Assembly: GCA_003184365.1 (NCBI GenBank)
Contig: NKYR01000218.1
Coordinates: 1-34,742 of the forward strand
Direction: 5' to 3'
From: Evernia prunastri
Taxonomy: Eukaryota; Ascomycota; Lecanoromycetes; Lecanorales; Parmeliaceae
Length of the DNA stretch: 34,742 nucleotides
Of the stretch, positions 1 to 10,001 are shown one piece after another. Every line of letters begins with the position of its first letter. Within the stretch, counting starts at the first letter, position 1. The translations under genes were made by a program, and so were the position numbers. Below the pieces are notes generated by a model. The model did no database searches. It was not told where the DNA came from and saw nothing but the letters and a program-made list of their open reading frames with translations.

Positions 1-2
1 CC

Positions 3-504
3 CCTCAAGCCATAAAGCCCGATCCGATATGCTCTCAATCGTCAATGAATATACACTCAGCTCGACGCAAAAGGAAACTCAGCGGAGACTGGAATCAAGA
101 GCAGACATATTCAGAGCAGCGCGGCGAGCTCGCTCCACTAGTCGAAGACTCATCGAATACTAGCAGCAGCAAACACGGCCGTAGTCCAGGCAAGTGCTTA
201 CCCTTAAATGGATGGATAAACATTTTCCTAATACTTTACAGATCAGCCAATCCTCATTCAAGACGGAGAAGATAACTCGTGTCTGGAGTTCGATCGCGAC
301 GACGGGTGGGTTGTAAAACAGATAAAAGGTCATAGATCTACGACCTTGGGCTTAGAGTTCAAAGTCGCTTGGGAGGACACCTGGATACGAGAAGAGGATT
401 TGGGTACTGCATGGAAACTACTACGGCAGTACAAGAGCAACACCGTTGGATCTCAATCCAAACGCAGTCGACAACCAGGTCGACGAGCAGTCAAACGCTC
501 CTAA
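3..504 (+). CDS. Chromodomain-like protein, C-terminal part (5' end outside window)
   Basis: The reading frame is open to the window edge, so the gene is 5' partial; the first ATG is at 45. Exon 1 runs to 189 and exon 2 from 242 to the TAA at 502-504. The intron 190-241 has a GC donor (CAG|GCAAGT), a CTAAT branch-like site and a TTACAG acceptor, and it is the only splice I found that keeps both frames in phase. Exon 2 encodes a short domain with the pattern WVVKQIKGHR, then LEFKVAWEDTW and an acidic helix ending AWKLLRQYK. This resembles the chromo or chromo-shadow-like domains of fungal accessory genes, which bind histone tails or partner proteins. The tail is basic (KRSRQPGRRAVKRS), possibly a nuclear signal. 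The N-terminal half is low-complexity and polar. The chromo call is a motif reading and the function is not established. Confidence 0.55.
190..241 (+). other. GC-AG intron in the chromodomain-like gene
   Basis: 52-bp intron with donor GCAAGT after CAG, CTAAT upstream of the acceptor, and acceptor TTACAG. Reading through would end the frame at 275. Splicing joins the two frames with a one-base carry-over. Confidence 0.6.
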
Positions 505-913
505 AAGAAAGAAGATTGGAAGACTTAGGGTCAATGGGATTTGATAGTGACAACCTTTTCTAGTCAGACATCTGTGTCTTTTTATTATAGATCTTTTGCA
601 AGTTACACTACTCTACGTATCATTAATCGTCTTTCAACAGTGCTTCTTGTCTCAATTCCCAACGCTGCCGTCGGTGAAAGTTCCGACACTTGCTTCAAAT
701 GTACAATCTCGAACTACCCTCGTACTCTAGCGCTACTTCGGCTATATGGACGGAGATAAGCGCTATTGAAGATTCACAGGTACACTGGTGGATAGTAATC
801 CTAAAGTAATGTATCCGAGATTTTGGCGCAGAGGTCTTGGCGTCCAGGACCTTCTTTGTTCTCCCATCATCACTCTTTCGTTCGACAGCTGCAATCCATC
901 CAGCCGTCCACCC
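505..913. other. Non-coding gap
   Basis: Short open frames occur on both strands, but none has recognisable domains, splice structure or composition that argues for coding. The last 125 bases are the 5' flank of the FAD oxidoreductase fragment. Confidence 0.5.
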
Positions 914-1315
914 ATGTCTACCGGATCCAGCCATGAGACTCGCAGAGGTGTATTCATCATTGGAGGAGGTGTGATGGGGCTGTCGACCGCCTGGCATCTC
1001 CTCAACGACAAGCAATATGACGTTACAATTTGTGACGCTCGAGATCACATGGCACCCAGTCAAGATGTTTCTAAGATTTTACGGATTGACTACCCTGATT
1101 CAGTACGGATGAAAGAGGTCATGAAGTCGAAGTCCTTATGGGAGAACGATCCAGTATACAAAAGCCACTACAAACGTACCGGTCGAGTCGTTACCTATTC
1201 TAAAGCCCACGTTGAAACCCTCCTCGGCATTGACCATGCTCGATCTCAACTGGGCTTACCTCCCCGAATTCGTCAAGCCGGTCAAAAAGAATTCTTGGCG
1301 ACCAGCCTACTGTGA
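914..1315 (+). pseudogene. Truncated FAD-dependent oxidoreductase (amadoriase / sarcosine-oxidase type)
   Basis: The ATG at 914 is preferred because it lies 14 residues before the dinucleotide-binding strand; the frame stays open upstream to 788 but that stretch lacks family character. The protein starts with a Rossmann FAD-binding motif, VFIIGGGVMGLSTAWHL (GxGxxG). It continues with DVSKILRIDYPD and WENDPVYKSHYKRTGRV, a pattern of fungal fructosyl-amine and saccharopine/sarcosine oxidases of the DAO family. These enzymes oxidise glycated or N-methylated amino acids and are usually about 400-450 residues long. Here the frame stops after about 133 residues, soon after the N-terminal FAD half, and a repeated element begins at 1368. 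The substrate-binding domain and the flavin-attachment region are absent, so this is read as a dead fragment. Confidence 0.65.
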
Positions 1316-1367
1316 GGATGCTCCTGTCAAGTGAGCAGGTATCGGGATTGTTATCTCAGCTTCCTCA

Positions 1368-1613
1368 ACGTCGCTACCGTATAGCATGATACATCGGGTT
1401 CATACGTACGATTTCTCTCATGCTGGGAGGCCACTGTTCGTGATCAGTTGATCGATAAGTATAATACCTTCCATCTCTGCGGATGATTGATGCAAGGTCT
1501 GCGTGGCATAATCGCGCTAGCTGATCTGCCTTTTTCATTAAGTTTGGATTCCTTCTGGTGAACTGCTGCGCTTTTGCTTTTGCTTTTGCTTTTGCTTTTG
1601 CTGCGTAAGGCAT
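1368..1613 (-). pseudogene. MADS-like minigene copy 1, 3' part deleted
   Basis: Read on the minus strand from the ATG at 1613, this encodes a lysine/alanine dipeptide run followed by RRNPNLMKKADQLARLCHAD and GRYYTYRSTDHEQWPPSM. The RRxxxLxKKAxxLxxLCxAD core and the following I-I-x-x-x-G-R-Y strand match the pattern of the MADS DNA-binding domain in small fungal MADS-like proteins. Compared with the copy at 34349-34742, the sequence runs from the shared block at 1368-1387 directly into the block starting at 1388. A stretch matching 34369-34579 (211 bp), holding exon 2 and half the intron, is therefore missing. The frame runs into former intron sequence and stops at 1374. Function, if any, would be DNA binding; this copy is probably dead. 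Confidence 0.6.
1570..1602. repeat. Hexanucleotide microsatellite (GCTTTT)n
   Basis: Five perfect GCTTTT units, plus a partial one. On the minus strand it encodes alternating Lys-Ala at the N-terminus of the MADS-like protein, so unit changes would preserve the frame. Confidence 0.85.
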
Positions 1614-1740
1614 TTTCTACCTTTCCTGTTAATTTACAACCTCCTTAGCAGAGAACGGGCGGGGGAAGATTTTATACTACTTGCTTGCTGATTTGCCCAT
1701 CGATTTCTATTCCGCCACTGTCGATATTCCTCCCCCCTGA

Positions 1741-1975
1741 ACATTCCTTCCTAGGAGGAATATCCTAGGGATGGGTGTTAACGAGATCCAAAATTGAATT
1801 TCATATTGCCTAGGTCTTCTCCTAGGATATTACTCCTAGGAGATCTCTCCTGGGGTATTCACCTTGGAAGTGGATCCAGCGAGGTCCAGAATTGAAGTCC
1901 ATATTGCCTAGATCCCCTCCTTGGATGTTCCTCCTTGAATGTTCCTCCTAGGAGATCTCTCCTGGGTGTTCACAG
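1741..1975. repeat. Degenerate tandem duplication rich in CCTAGG
   Basis: Two diverged copies of a roughly 95-bp unit lie at about 1774-1863 and 1869-1974. They share GAGATCCAAAATTGAA / GAGGTCCAGAATTGAA, CATATTGCCTAG, and TCCTAGGAGATCTCTCCTGG followed by a TATTCAC/TGTTCAC end. Several CCTAGG palindromes sit inside and just before the array. No coding frame is evident. It may be a decayed element or satellite; its class is unknown. Confidence 0.6.
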
Positions 1976-2741
1976 CTCAGGGACAGCAACAGCCGATAGG
2001 CACTAATCGAGCATCGTATTTCGACCGAGGATTGAGGCAGGGCAGGCTGGTAGGAAATTCTGCTTGGTCGAGCCGCAGGATTTAGACGTCATGTCATACG
2101 TGTATTCCTTTTCATGGGTTGCTTGCTTGTTCACAGAAATAGTGACTTGGGGAGAGAATTGAGCTGCGTGGCTGCTTCTGACACAGAATAGTTGAACGGA
2201 TAAATGTAGGGCCGAACAATGAGGCTCCGCAGTCCGCAATTCACAAGATCACAGTTACACTCTTATAGAGTAAGATGGTCAATACGCTTTCGTGTCTCGC
2301 AAAGTGAGGAATATCCCTGACCTCAGTCCTCCCTCGCGTGCTTCAACGCGCCGCTCTTTCTTTGGCCTACAGTCACTAGTGATTGAATAGTATCACACTG
2401 ACAACAGTCACATATTTAACCCTCCCAACATCGGCTGCCGCGGCTTGATTATGGTGAAGAGAAGACTTTTATGGAGGGGGATCGCTTTTATGTTGCCTCC
2501 CTTGAGTAATGATCAGGTATAGACAAAAAGTTTCAACGTCTAGATCCTAAGCTGACGTTGAGTGCGCTTCAGATGATTCAACTCCTAGTATGAGTATCAG
2601 CGTCAACCGAAGCAATGTCACTGCCAAGCATACCCTACGCGATGTCCTCTTCTGCCTGGAATAAATACCGTCTAAACGAAAAATGATAGATAGGTTGAGA
2701 CTGGAAGGGCGTAAGAGGAGGGAGTAAAAATAAATAGACGG
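1976..2741. other. Non-coding gap before the transposon remnants
   Basis: A 78-codon minus-strand frame at 2003-2239 has no recognisable domain. The rest is AT-leaning with frequent stops. It may hold the left end of the piggyBac remnant, but no terminal repeat could be identified. Confidence 0.4.
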
Positions 2742-3380
2742 ATGAGACGGGCAAGGGAAGAAGCCATACTGACGGTGATAATAAGTCTTTTGATAAAGGT
2801 TGGATGTGTCTCATCTTTCATGCAACCAATGCAAATTGAGTATCGTGCGCCTGTTAGTCATTTGCCTGAAGACATATTTCCTACTTCATATCCGATTTTT
2901 AGTCTCATATGGACTACTACTGTGTGGAAGATGCTCTGCGCAAATACAGAATTATATGCCTCGGAGCAACCCACTCTTAGTTCTACATGGAAGCCTACCA
3001 CTGTTTCAGAGCTGAAAATTTTTTGTGGCTATTACAATCTATATGGAAATCTTTCACTTTCCTCCTATTCATGATTATTGGAGGATCGATGGTATTGCTC
3101 CTGTGGCTTCGTTGTTTACTCATCTCATGACTCGGGACCGCTACATTATTCTTCGAAGATATATTCATTGCTCAAACCCTGACGAAGAGGACTCCAGAAC
3201 CATTGGAAATGGTAGACATAAACAGCCTGTATGGTACAAAAAACTCCAGCCATTTGCAAACGAGATTCGGGGGAATTGGAGACTTCTTCGTACTCCAGGT
3301 TCTCACTGCGCAATTGATGAATGCATGATTAAGGAGACAGGGCGTACACATCATTCTACCATGGCTCCTTTATTTAATAG
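2742..3380 (+). pseudogene. PiggyBac-type transposase N-terminal remnant (DDE_Tnp_1_7)
   Basis: Two overlapping frames make up one broken gene. The first carries WKPTTVSELKIF, and the second continues with IFHFPPIHDYW, LMTRDRYIILRRYIHCSNPD and WYKKLQPFANEIR, then GSHCAIDECMIKETGRT. This is the order seen in piggyBac-derived transposases, and the Asp in AIDE fits the first catalytic Asp. The frames separate at a run of six T (3019-3024); a one-base change there would join them. Similarity ends near 3355-3380, before the remaining catalytic Asp residues, where a pogo-type transposase begins. The usual protein is about 500-600 residues and about 210 remain. A dead mobile element. Confidence 0.6.
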
Positions 3381-4736
3381 ATGCTATTAAACAGTTTTTT
3401 GGATGGATCGTCAAGGAGATCTCTTCAAAGTCAAAAGAAAGCCTCTGGCTGTGGAAAGAAAGAATACACATGATCTGGAGTTGATGGAGGGGCATTTCCT
3501 TAGGTTTAGGAAGGTCTGCGAAGAGAATGGGATACATCCACACGATATTTGGAATTTTGATGAGACAGGCTATCGAGTTGGGATGGCTCGCAGCGACTGG
3601 GTCATTGCTGTACATCCTACACGTCTTATCTACAGCAAATGTCCGAATAATCGAGAGCTGTTGACTGCCATTGAGTGCATCAATGGCACTGGAGGCGAAA
3701 TTCCTCCATTCTTGATAGTCACCGGAACCAACATTCTCGCACCTTGGTTTGTTAATGATTTGGATCCCAACGTCGCTGTAACGACTTCAGAGACTGGGTT
3801 CTCAAATGACTGGATTTCACTGCAATGGATCAAGTATTTTGAGCGATATTCTCGTCGCGGACAACAGGGTTTGCGGAGGCTTCTTGTGATGGACGGCTAT
3901 GGATCCCACGATACCAAGGAGTTTCTGGAGTACTGCGAGGAATACAACATTATTTCATTCACATTTCCATCACATAGTACGCATCTATTGCAGCCATTGG
4001 ATGTGTGTGTGTTTCAGCCAGCCAAACATTATCATTCCGAGGCTGTCAATCAGGCAATTTCGACCGGAGATACGAGCTTCTCTAAGGTGGAATTTCTCGC
4101 TGCATTCAATACCTTTCGCCGTCAAGCATTCAAATCTACTACCATACTGTCAGCTTGGAGGAATACAGGTCTTATTCCATATAATCCAGAGGTAGTGCTT
4201 GAGAAAGTACGCCAATCACTTCCTTCACCCCGCCAGACTACCCCGGAAGCTCCACCATTTATGCCACTGGCCCAGACCCCGAAGAATATTCGTCAAGTTG
4301 CGCAATCGGCTGTTGATCTTATGCTACATCCAGATATGACAGAGGATCTACAGCGATCTCTACAGAAATTCACTCGTGGGGGGTTGCTGTGGCCCGATGT
4401 GGTCTCTTAATGGAAGCACGACTTGAGGCCATAATTGCGGCCGAAAATGCTCGCAAATCTCGCAAGTCAGAGGCCAATAAGGTACTTCAGAAGGGTGGGG
4501 TTCTTTATTCGGGCAATGCTCGCCATATGAATCAAGAACGACTGCAAATTGAGCGTGAACGGGAGAGGGAACGGGAGAAGGCCTGGCATAAGAGGTATGA
4601 TAATGCCCTGAAGAAGGTCTACAAGGGCACCAAATCCCACCTGAAGACGTGGCAGTCACCTAGGCAGTGGGAGGTACGCATTTGGAAGGAAGTTATTAAG
4701 GAATTCATGAATAATGTAGTCATATATGTAGATTAG
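3381..4736 (+). pseudogene. Pogo/Fot1-type DDE_1 transposase, 5' truncated and frameshifted
   Basis: The main frame 3403-4410 (335 aa) contains the DDE_1 triad region in order: IWNFDETGYRVG with the first Asp, LLVMDGYGSHDTKEFLEYC with the second, and HSTHLLQPLDVCVF with the third. These transposases cut and paste Tc1/mariner-superfamily elements at TA sites. The N-terminal psq and CENP-B type helix-turn-helix DNA-binding domains are missing; the homology starts right after the piggyBac remnant. A run of six G (4378-4383) breaks the frame. The C-terminal charged coiled-coil tail, with repeated RERERERE and VLQKGGVLYSGNARH, continues in another frame to a TAG at 4734-4736. All three catalytic Asp are present, but the protein could not bind its ends without the N-terminus. 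Confidence 0.75.
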
Positions 4737-4781
4737 TGGTGTTTTTTTGGTGTATGGCTGTTTTTGGCGCATGGCCGGAGA

Positions 4782-4808
4782 GCACTAAGCGAGGGACGAG
4801 CTTAGTGC
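4782..4808. repeat. Perfect 9-bp hairpin downstream of the pogo remnant
   Basis: GCACTAAGC and GCTTAGTGC flank a 9-base loop. It sits about 46 bases past the transposase stop and may be a subterminal hairpin of the element or a 3' end structure. No partner copy was found upstream. Confidence 0.4.
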
Positions 4809-5523
4809 GTTGCACGATTAGTCCATACGTCCCATCGAAATCCGGTTCCGCAATCACCAAGTCGAAAACGAATGAGAATCAAGGTTCATTCCAGGACACG
4901 GGTTTCATCAAGAAAAGAAGGCTCCTCCTTGTTCCAAATCCACCCAGGGAAAGCTCCTGGGTACAGTATGCTACCCGTTTCATTTTGCCGTTTTGACGTC
5001 TTCGAACCTATCATTGTGGGGTCGGCCCTCGTGTGGGATCGCGGGGGTGTGATTCTGATCATGGTCTCAACTCTTTGCTATAAAGTAGAATCTGATGGTA
5101 GATGTACATAGCTACCAATTACCTATGGAGTAAGTCTGGGTCTCTAAGGTATCTTAATGTTGTACTTTATGCTCGAACCCCTCATTTATTTTATTTTCAA
5201 TTTTCCGTGGGACGAAAGCTTACATAATAATCATTGATCGATCATCGCACGGGGGAGGCTTTTTTAAGCTACCCGCTAGCTCTTTTTACACTAGGCCTTT
5301 ACCATAGGTGCCAGAATTGGTACGGAGTATCAGATTTAGTGCTTATCCGTATATAAAGTAAGGACATTCCGTGGCAGTGCCTGAACTTCTATGAGAATCC
5401 GATATGCTTGATCAGTAACTTCTAAAATGATTTCATCGATCCCTAATTAAGCTATCAAAACTAGACCTCGCGAGCGATCTTAGGCGCCTAACCTTCAGCT
5501 CACCAAGGACCTCTGCGAAGACG
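4809..5523. other. Non-coding gap / 5' flank of the HET gene
   Basis: Small frames at 4736-5111 overlap each other without any domain signal. From 5100 the sequence is AT-rich with stops in every frame; it must hold the HET gene promoter, but no clear element is recognised. Confidence 0.45.
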
Positions 5524-7257
5524 ATGCATCTGCTCAATACGTCGACCCGTAAGACTCAAGAGTTCTCGCCCGGTAAAATCCCTTCCTACGTCATACTCTC
5601 GCATCGATGGGAAGACGACGAGATATCATATAAAGATCTTACAGAGCCAATACGAGATCCTTCAACGCTCAAAGGATGGACAAAGCTGAGCTCGTTCTGC
5701 TCCTTAATGAGACAAGACGGCTGGGAATGGGTATGGATGGATACATGCTGCATCGATAAAAGTAGCAGCGCTGAGCTATCTGAAGCCATCAAATCAATGT
5801 ATCAGTGGTACCGACAGGCTGAATTTTGTATCGCATACCTTGCAGATATTTCGATAGCCAAAGATGAAATGGGAACTAAAAGGAAGCGATTCTGGAAGAG
5901 CGAATGGTTCAAGCGAGGATGGACTTTGCAAGAGCTTCTGGCTTCCCGCGAGGTCGTATTTTACGACAGAAGCTGGAACGCTATTGGAACGAGAACTCGG
6001 TTGGAAGCCTATGTATCTCGTGCCACTCACATCGGCGTTTATCATCTCTCCAAGCCTTTATATGCCAGCGTTGCAGCGAAAATGTCATGGGCCTCCAACA
6101 GGCAGACCTCTAGGCCAGAAGATATTGCTTATTCCTTGCTAGGTCTTTTTGACGTGAATATGCCACTGCTCTACGGCGAGGGTGAACTTAAAGCATTCCA
6201 AAGGCTTCAGTACGAGATCCTGCGATCGCGAAGGGACGAGTCTATACTTGCCTGGTCGAGGCCTGTGAAGAAGACTGAAATTTTGCCTGCTTCGATACTT
6301 CCCTCTTCAACCTCTGCAGACGATCTCGATTACGTTGCTGCACCTGCCCCTGGTCTGCTCGCTCCTAGTCCAAAGTATTTCTCTGAGTCGGGCGACATCG
6401 TTTCCATTCCTCCTATGCAACTTGAACGTGTGAACTTGCACGCACCCCTCATACTCTTTGATGGATTGGTCTGGACCCTGGAGCGTAGCTTTATGGAGGA
6501 CAGAGATCGAAAGAAGAGAGAGATGCTCGCTGAAGATGAGGTTCCATACATGGCAGCGCTTGCTTGCTCAAAAGGCTTGGGCATGCCGCCAGTAAAACTT
6601 CAAATGGTGATGTCACCAAAGAGCCTTTGTCGAGGACCTTCTACGAGCTTAGAGTTTTTCAGCGAAAGCGAAATACAAAAACTTCGAAAATCTGAAGTTG
6701 AAGAACATCGCCTCATCCAGGAGCAACCTCGAGCGCACGAACCGTTTTTTACACGGATCTTTCGCCGCGGGTTCACTCTCCGATTTTCTCCAAGTGCTCA
6801 ACATCAATGCTCCAGACCTAGTGAATCTGGACCAGGTGTCGAGCTCCGCACTACTCCAGAACCCGGTAGGTACATTGTTTCGACGAGCGTTTATCTTCAA
6901 GCTAGCGCCGGCATAGTCATGCAGCACAAAACAGGAGCAGTGATTGAAGTTGCATGCGACCCAGTCAATTCCATCAATTGGCATCTGGTAATGAATATTA
7001 ATACGCAGATTTTCGTGATCGACTTTGGTGGCCGCAGTGACTCAAGCGGACACAGCTCTATCAGTCTCGGAGACTCCGCCATTGTGCCGCTGGAACAGGG
7101 TCAAAATATTTCCGTTTCACCAAAGCATGAGCAAAGGATGGGTCAGGGTGAAGTCGTGGTCCACATAGATTGCAACACAGAAAACCTTGAAGGGTTGCCA
7201 GAGATCTTCAGTGACGATTTAATTGAGGGAACAAGCGACGATGCAGATGACTTATGA
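5524..7257 (+). CDS. HET-domain (heterokaryon incompatibility) protein
   Basis: Intact single-exon gene of 577 residues. The start MHLLNTSTRK fits the usual MRLLNTxT beginning of this family, and no better upstream ATG exists. The HET domain (PF06985) spans about residues 20-140: YVILSHRWEDDEISY near 22, WVWMDTCCIDKSSSAELSEA near 69, then YLADI and WFKRGWTLQELLAS. A second conserved block, EDIAYSLLGLFDVNMPLLYGEG followed by AFQRLQYEI, is typical of the HET-E/DUF8212-like group. The C-terminal 300 residues look beta-rich and were not recognised; no NACHT or WD repeats follow. HET domains trigger cell death when non-self is sensed after hyphal fusion. It is one of few undamaged genes here and may be functional. 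Confidence 0.85.
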   Translation: MHLLNTSTRKTQEFSPGKIPSYVILSHRWEDDEISYKDLTEPIRDPSTLKGWTKLSSFCSLMRQDGWEWVWMDTCCIDKSSSAELSEAIKSMYQWYRQAEFCIAYLADISIAKDEMGTKRKRFWKSEWFKRGWTLQELLASREVVFYDRSWNAIGTRTRLEAYVSRATHIGVYHLSKPLYASVAAKMSWASNRQTSRPEDIAYSLLGLFDVNMPLLYGEGELKAFQRLQYEILRSRRDESILAWSRPVKKTEILPASILPSSTSADDLDYVAAPAPGLLAPSPKYFSESGDIVSIPPMQLERVNLHAPLILFDGLVWTLERSFMEDRDRKKREMLAEDEVPYMAALACSKGLGMPPVKLQMVMSPKSLCRGPSTSLEFFSESEIQKLRKSEVEEHRLIQEQPRAHEPFFTRIFRRGFTLRFSPSAQHQCSRPSESGPGVELRTTPEPGRYIVSTSVYLQASAGIVMQHKTGAVIEVACDPVNSINWHLVMNINTQIFVIDFGGRSDSSGHSSISLGDSAIVPLEQGQNISVSPKHEQRMGQGEVVVHIDCNTENLEGLPEIFSDDLIEGTSDDADDL

Positions 7258-7538
7258 TATGTACGCGATTCCTCATTCAATTAGATCTAGTATAGATGCA
7301 GCCTTACTAAAGACTGAATAAAGTGTCTTGCATTTTTGGTTGAAGAGTGAAGTGGACTGCTTTCCAAGAACATAAGCGTAAGCAATGCAAAGTAGTCATC
7401 TGCCGTGACCGGAACGCAAGAAGTACAAAGTGCAATCGTCCACATGTATTCAAAATGATACCTTCAACCATGGCTTTTCCTATTCACAGCCTCAGGACAT
7501 CTGCTGAGCAAGACCCCACCTAAATCAGGTGCCCGCTC
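7258..7538. other. Intergenic region 3' of the HET gene
   Basis: No coding signal. The HET transcript presumably ends here; an AATAAA-like AATAAAGTG lies at about 7317. Confidence 0.4.
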
Positions 7539-7781
7539 TCAATTCGGTGCAGACGATAGCGGACGTATCACGTTGGGTTCAGCAAGCCAAGCGTCCCATT
7601 GTTCCCAGTTGATGGGTTGAGTAGCATTGTCCTCCACACTGTGATCTTGAGCCAGCATAAAATCTGGGTCCATGTCCATCACATCGTCTAAATTGCCAAC
7701 TTGGCTGTCATCAAACCAGTTCATGAACCAGAATGGATTGTCTTCACGGGTGCTGCCGGTGTAAGCTAAATACATGCGGTG
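7539..7781 (-). other. Short acidic open frame, possible C-terminal fragment of a regulator
   Basis: Minus-strand frame with the best ATG near 7781. The peptide is acidic and aromatic (NPFWFMNWFDD, DMDPDFMLAQD, NWEQWDAWLAEPNV), a style seen at the C-terminus of fungal Zn2Cys6 transcription factors. No binuclear zinc cluster or middle domain lies upstream, because the MADS 3' remnant begins there. If real it is an orphan fragment; coding status is uncertain. Confidence 0.25.
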
Positions 7782-7860
7782 CGACATCAGATCCCTTAAC
7801 ACTTATGTGCCTTCCGAAGTCTCGCCTGAATCAGACCTCTCATTCGACAGGTCCTCGAAA
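7768..7860 (-). pseudogene. MADS-like minigene 3' remnant (copy 2)
   Basis: About 80 bases (7769-7849) match 34381-34461 with roughly ten mismatches. They include the last codons of exon 2 (SNERSDSGETSEGT against SNERPGSVETSDGT) and a stop codon at the same place (TAA here, TGA there). The MADS core is not found upstream, so only the tail survives. Confidence 0.55.
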
Positions 7861-8021
7861 ATAAAGACACCATACCTGAGAAAGTGCCTATCCTGCTGCG
7901 TTGACGCTGTTCGTGAGCTCCAGGGTCCAGTGCACGCACGCGAGACTACATTAGTCGTTAGATATCTAATCCACCGCTAGACGTGAACAACTTACTTGCC
8001 TCGTCAGTCAAGGTTTCCAGT

Positions 8022-8486
8022 TCACAATTGAGTGCAATGACCATTCTTGCATCCCTCACACAGAGCGCTTTGATGAGGACCTTTACTTTGACCTGAGTGA
8101 CTTGGCCGATCCATCTCAATCCCACACCACTTTTTGAGACGGTAAGCCACTCTTTCTGCATACGAATCATCTAAACGCGGTTCGCCCAGTCTGTTGCATC
8201 CTCGACAGCGTTGATTATATACCCTTGCATTGTATTGTGCTCTAGGGTACATCCGTATAGTGATAGCGATCCTCTTGCTCGACCATCCGTTGGAATTACA
8301 GGCGTGATTGCGGCATATAAATCGACCCATAATGTTAGTGTCGTATTCCTTGATGCAAGTTTTGGTATCGTCATGTTTATAAAAGTCGAAATGTAGATCG
8401 TCTTCTTCAAGCAGGCGTGATACATCATCGTGCAGAGTCTGGTACATAAACCATGTTCTATCCGACTTCGATTTTCTAGACGGCAT
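8022..8486 (-). CDS. zf-3CxxC zinc-binding domain protein
   Basis: Intact 154-residue single-exon gene. After an N-terminal helix (YQTLHDDVSRLLEEDDLHFDF) comes EYDTNIMGRFIC, a Cys-x4-Cys pair (CRNHAC), GWSSKRIAITIRMYP, a CRGC pair, YRLKKWCG and a final LCEGCKNGHC. This Cys pattern, the strand between the pairs and the length fit the zf-3CxxC family (PF13695), common in filamentous fungi and related to the zinc domain of animal receptor-transporting proteins. The family's fungal function is unknown; the GPHQ-x3-CEGC ending is the usual C-terminus. No frameshifts or introns are needed. Confidence 0.8.
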   Translation of the reverse strand: MPSRKSKSDRTWFMYQTLHDDVSRLLEEDDLHFDFYKHDDTKTCIKEYDTNIMGRFICRNHACNSNGWSSKRIAITIRMYPRAQYNARVYNQRCRGCNRLGEPRLDDSYAERVAYRLKKWCGIEMDRPSHSGQSKGPHQSALCEGCKNGHCTQL

Positions 8487-10001
8487 GTATGTTCCTTAAT
8501 CAGATATCAAACTTGCTGTGAATGAGAGGCCATTTTAGTAAATTTTCAGGAAGGTCGGGGATTTACGACCTTACTCGAAACTCTGTGAAAAATTCGATCC
8601 GCCAATTTCGAGGCTTCAGAAAAATCTACTTCCTTTTATCTGAGATCTGTCGGTCTGAAATTGAGAGGTCGAGGTATATGTGCTCAAATATCTGAACTTC
8701 AATTTGCGGCTAGATTTATGATAACAGAAAACTTTGACTACAACTTAGATTATGCAATGTGGTTCAGGGAAATGTGAAATAAAATATAGAAGACTGTTGA
8801 AAACTAACTACCAAAAATGACAAACACACTAGCTTCGTGGGTTGGTCTACCGGAATACTGGCTAGTTTCAGATCTGACTCCGTCATATATAAGGGGACTC
8901 AAGTTCATCCTTTTGAACACCCTGCTTAACTTTTACTGGAAAGTGGTATTGTTTACTCAAGATTGTCCAATACCAGGGTGTCGATAAGAAGTAGAATTAG
9001 ACCATTGGGCAATGCAAAGACCCAAAAATCGGTAAGGCCATGCCTCGCTTGCAAGCTGCATTACACTTTAAATGCATGTCCTCGAATGGAGGAAACGAAT
9101 CGCGCCACCCTACCGGACGCAGAGTCCGCGAAGCGGCGCTTATGCGCTCTCCTGCATGTTGAGCTGGTCATGGCATCCTGTCACAGGCAGGAGTTGAGCT
9201 TCCTTCTGCACCGATAATTAGGTCATACCATCCTTTAGCCTTGTAAGCAGATCGGTGTGCATGAGTATTTGCTGTGCTATCCTATGGCGTTGCGCCAGAT
9301 CCTTGAGACGTGGTTCAGGCTAATATGCCGGCGTAATTGATCTTGAAATAGGCCGATTTACTCTGCTTTCATGCAACTTTTCTTGGCTATCGTTCGTTTT
9401 CTGTCTCCACCGCTAATCATTTCCCTGCGGCTTCCGAATCTCTCATTCTAGCTAACTTACCTCGTCCTACAACGTGACAACCTAACTTCTTAGCAAATTC
9501 GGTTGAAAAGTGCTCATGCCCGTGCACTTATTAGTTAAACTCAAAGGCCTTCATGGTCTCTAATCCCACGAACCCTCAGGCCCGCGATTTGTTTGAGGCG
9601 AAGAGTTGATTTAGCGGAGTGTAGTCCAGGAAGTTCAGCCTCGGTGCTCATGTTTTCAAATTTTTAAAATGGTGAACTTCAATTGTCAATCATGATTGAG
9701 TTGTTGACTGATGTTTTACACGTTTGGAGTCATGCCTGCTATACAATTAGCCACACCGATAAGGTGGGCCCGATCTGTCCAGGTGCATGATGCGCGTAAG
9801 AAGTATGTAAGTACTCATGCCTCGGCAAGCAAGCTATCCACTTATAGGATGACAAATGACTCGCCGAACACCTAAGCCAATCGTCTTTATTATTAGCCTA
9901 TGATCGTGAGCAATTCTTTAAGCACGACGTTGCATGAGCTTCGGCTCATGGAATCCTGTATCCCGCGGAACATTTACGGATAGAGATCTACCACGCAAAC
10001 G
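8487..10001. other. Long region without a recognisable gene
   Basis: About 1.5 kb with stops in all frames. A frame at 8963-9217 has a CxxC pair and two further Cys but no ATG and no alignable domain. AT-rich tracts occur near 8560-8780 and 9650-9720. No repeat arrays or transposase motifs were seen. Confidence 0.5.

Noticed and set aside
2003..2239. Minus-strand 78-codon frame
   Set aside because: No domain, splice support or family-like composition; length is within chance expectation.
8963..9217. Frame with a CxxC pair, considered as a retrotransposon Gag zinc knuckle
   Set aside because: No ATG, Cys/His spacing does not fit CCHC (CX2CX4HX4C), and no reverse transcriptase or integrase follows.
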